Assembly (NCBI GenBank): GCA_002278855.1
Contig: NCGG01000009.1
Span: forward strand, 1-64,000
Source of the DNA: Sphingomonadales bacterium 28-55-16
GTDB lineage: Bacteria; Pseudomonadota; Alphaproteobacteria; Sphingomonadales; Sphingomonadaceae
Length of the DNA: 64,000 bases
Direction of reading: 5' to 3'
The notes below the pieces were generated by a model. It made no database searches. It was given only the letters and a program-made list of their open reading frames with translations, and was not told where the DNA came from. This document shows, in pieces, positions 63,186 through 64,000 of the stretch (position 1 is its first letter; each line of letters opens with the position of its first letter). The translations under genes were made by a program, and so were the position numbers.

Positions 63186-64000
63186 TTATTTCAAATCAGC
63201 GCCTGTCATGGCGGAGAGGCTGTTTGCAGCATCCGTCGCAGACTTATAGTCTGCATCACCCGATGCAATCATTCCCAATTTCGTAAGATATCCGCCAACG
63301 GCGCCACCCTTAAGGAACTCAACGACGAATTCCTTGATGCCCGGAATTTTGTCGATGTGCGCCTTTTTCACATAAATGAACATTTTGCGTGCGCCGGGGT
63401 AGCTGCCATCCGAAATGGTTGCGATCGTTGGGCTTACGCCATTCATCTGAATGCCGTGCACCTTGGATGCATTTTCTTCCATGTAGCTATAGCCGAAAAT
63501 GCCGATCATATCAGGGTTGGAGGATAGCTTCTGTACGATCAGATTATCGTTTTCGCCCTGTTCCTTGAATGCGCCATCGCTTCGGACTTCGGTACAGATT
63601 GCTTTATATTTGTCTTCGTCGGTTTCTTTCAAAGCCTTCATCGCTGCGTCGGTCTTACAACCGGACTCCATGATCAATTCATGAAAGGAATCGCGCGTGC
63701 CCGATGTCGTGGGCGGACCATAAACGGAAATTGGCAGTTTTGGTAAAGCGGGGTTCACGTCGGACCACAGCTTTGCGGTCTGCGGCTTGCCAAATGGGTT
63801 GGCGGCGAGCGCCTTATAAACGTCGGCGGTAGTCAGTGCGAATTTGGCCCCCTTGTTCGACTCTGCAAGCGCAAGGCCGTCAATGCCTACTTGGACTTCG
63901 ATTATGTCCTTAACACCATTTTTCTGGCAATTTTCAAATTCGCTTTTTTTCATGCGACGCGAAGCATTGGCGATATCTGGGGTTTCTGCGCCGACGCCTT
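63186..64000 (-). CDS. pstS: phosphate-binding protein PstS, N-terminus missing at window edge
   Basis: The visible 271 codons cover most of a periplasmic phosphate-binding protein. GPPTTSGTRDSFHELIM contains the TSGTRD phosphate-contact motif. SDGAFKEQGENDNLIVQKLSSNPDMIGIFGYSY and SDGSYPGARKMFIYVKKAH are also typical of the alphaproteobacterial form. The frame is open to base 64000, with PDIANASRRMKKSEFE at the edge, so the signal peptide lies outside. It is first in the pst-phoU-phoB operon as far as visible. Confidence 0.93.
   Translation of the reverse strand, partial: GVGAETPDIANASRRMKKSEFENCQKNGVKDIIEVQVGIDGLALAESNKGAKFALTTADVYKALAANPFGKPQTAKLWSDVNPALPKLPISVYGPPTTSGTRDSFHELIMESGCKTDAAMKALKETDEDKYKAICTEVRSDGAFKEQGENDNLIVQKLSSNPDMIGIFGYSYMEENASKVHGIQMNGVSPTIATISDGSYPGARKMFIYVKKAHIDKIPGIKEFVVEFLKGGAVGGYLTKLGMIASGDADYKSATDAANSLSAMTGADLK

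Overview
The window looks like chromosomal DNA of a sphingolipid-producing alphaproteobacterium, most likely Sphingomonadales (a Sphingopyxis, Sphingorhabdus or Erythrobacter relative). The evidence is a serine palmitoyltransferase with the Sphingomonas-type active site, a FYDLN-type acidic protein, DUF2794, DUF1275 and DUF465 proteins, the aroA-cmk-rpsA order, and a LOV-HTH regulator that closely resembles EL222 of Erythrobacter litoralis. I see no rRNA, prophage, insertion sequence or CRISPR array. Genes are dense, with many 1-16 bp overlaps.

Layout. 1-2.5 kb (minus): aroA, a small membrane protein, cmk and the first codons of rpsA. 2.6-5.5 kb (plus): FYDLN protein, tRNA-Ala(GGC), obg, proB. 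5.5-14.7 kb: a sphingolipid (ceramide) locus with a CerR-like reductase, an acyl carrier protein, serine palmitoyltransferase and a DUF1275 membrane protein on plus; a DUF2141 protein, a DAGK-type lipid kinase and a nucleotidyltransferase-like protein on minus; then an LptF/LptG permease pair and a probable bacterial ceramide synthase on plus. 14.8-31.9 kb: mixed housekeeping genes (small outer membrane protein, thermonuclease, nrdAB, class I fumarase, Nramp-like transporter, MlaA, FKBP, rpsU, gluQRS, cobalamin adenosyltransferase). 32.1-34.7 kb: tonB-exbB-exbD-exbD. 36.3-38.8 kb: a light module in which a xanthorhodopsin-type proton pump and its retinal-forming Blh dioxygenase are divergent from a blue-light LOV-HTH regulator. 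40-41.9 kb: glnB-glnA. 42-49.5 kb: a quinohaemoprotein alcohol dehydrogenase, DJ-1 family protein, thiolase, acyl-CoA synthetase and coniferyl-type aldehyde dehydrogenase, a plausible alcohol/aldehyde to acyl-CoA catabolic set. 49.6-57.6 kb: tRNA-Leu(CAA), oxidoreductases, an LplT-like MFS protein, pgsA, moaD-moaE, oxyR, cysE and DUF2794. 57.9-64 kb: a Flp pilin, then the phosphate regulon phoB-phoU-pstB-pstA-pstC-pstS (pstS is cut by the window end).

How the parts work together. The ceramide locus holds three core enzymes for making a ceramide backbone (SPT with its ACP, ceramide synthase, reductase), candidate head-group enzymes (lipid kinase and nucleotidyltransferase fold) and an LptFG pair that could move the finished lipid toward the outer membrane. 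Its content resembles the Caulobacter crescentus ceramide locus. The rhodopsin module couples a green-tuned, probably antenna-capable proton pump to retinal synthesis and places a blue-light transcription factor next to the shared promoter region. An 18-bp palindrome upstream of the alcohol dehydrogenase recurs in the promoter region between the acyl-CoA synthetase and the aldehyde dehydrogenase, suggesting co-regulation.

All family names come from reading the translated sequences by eye; no search was run.
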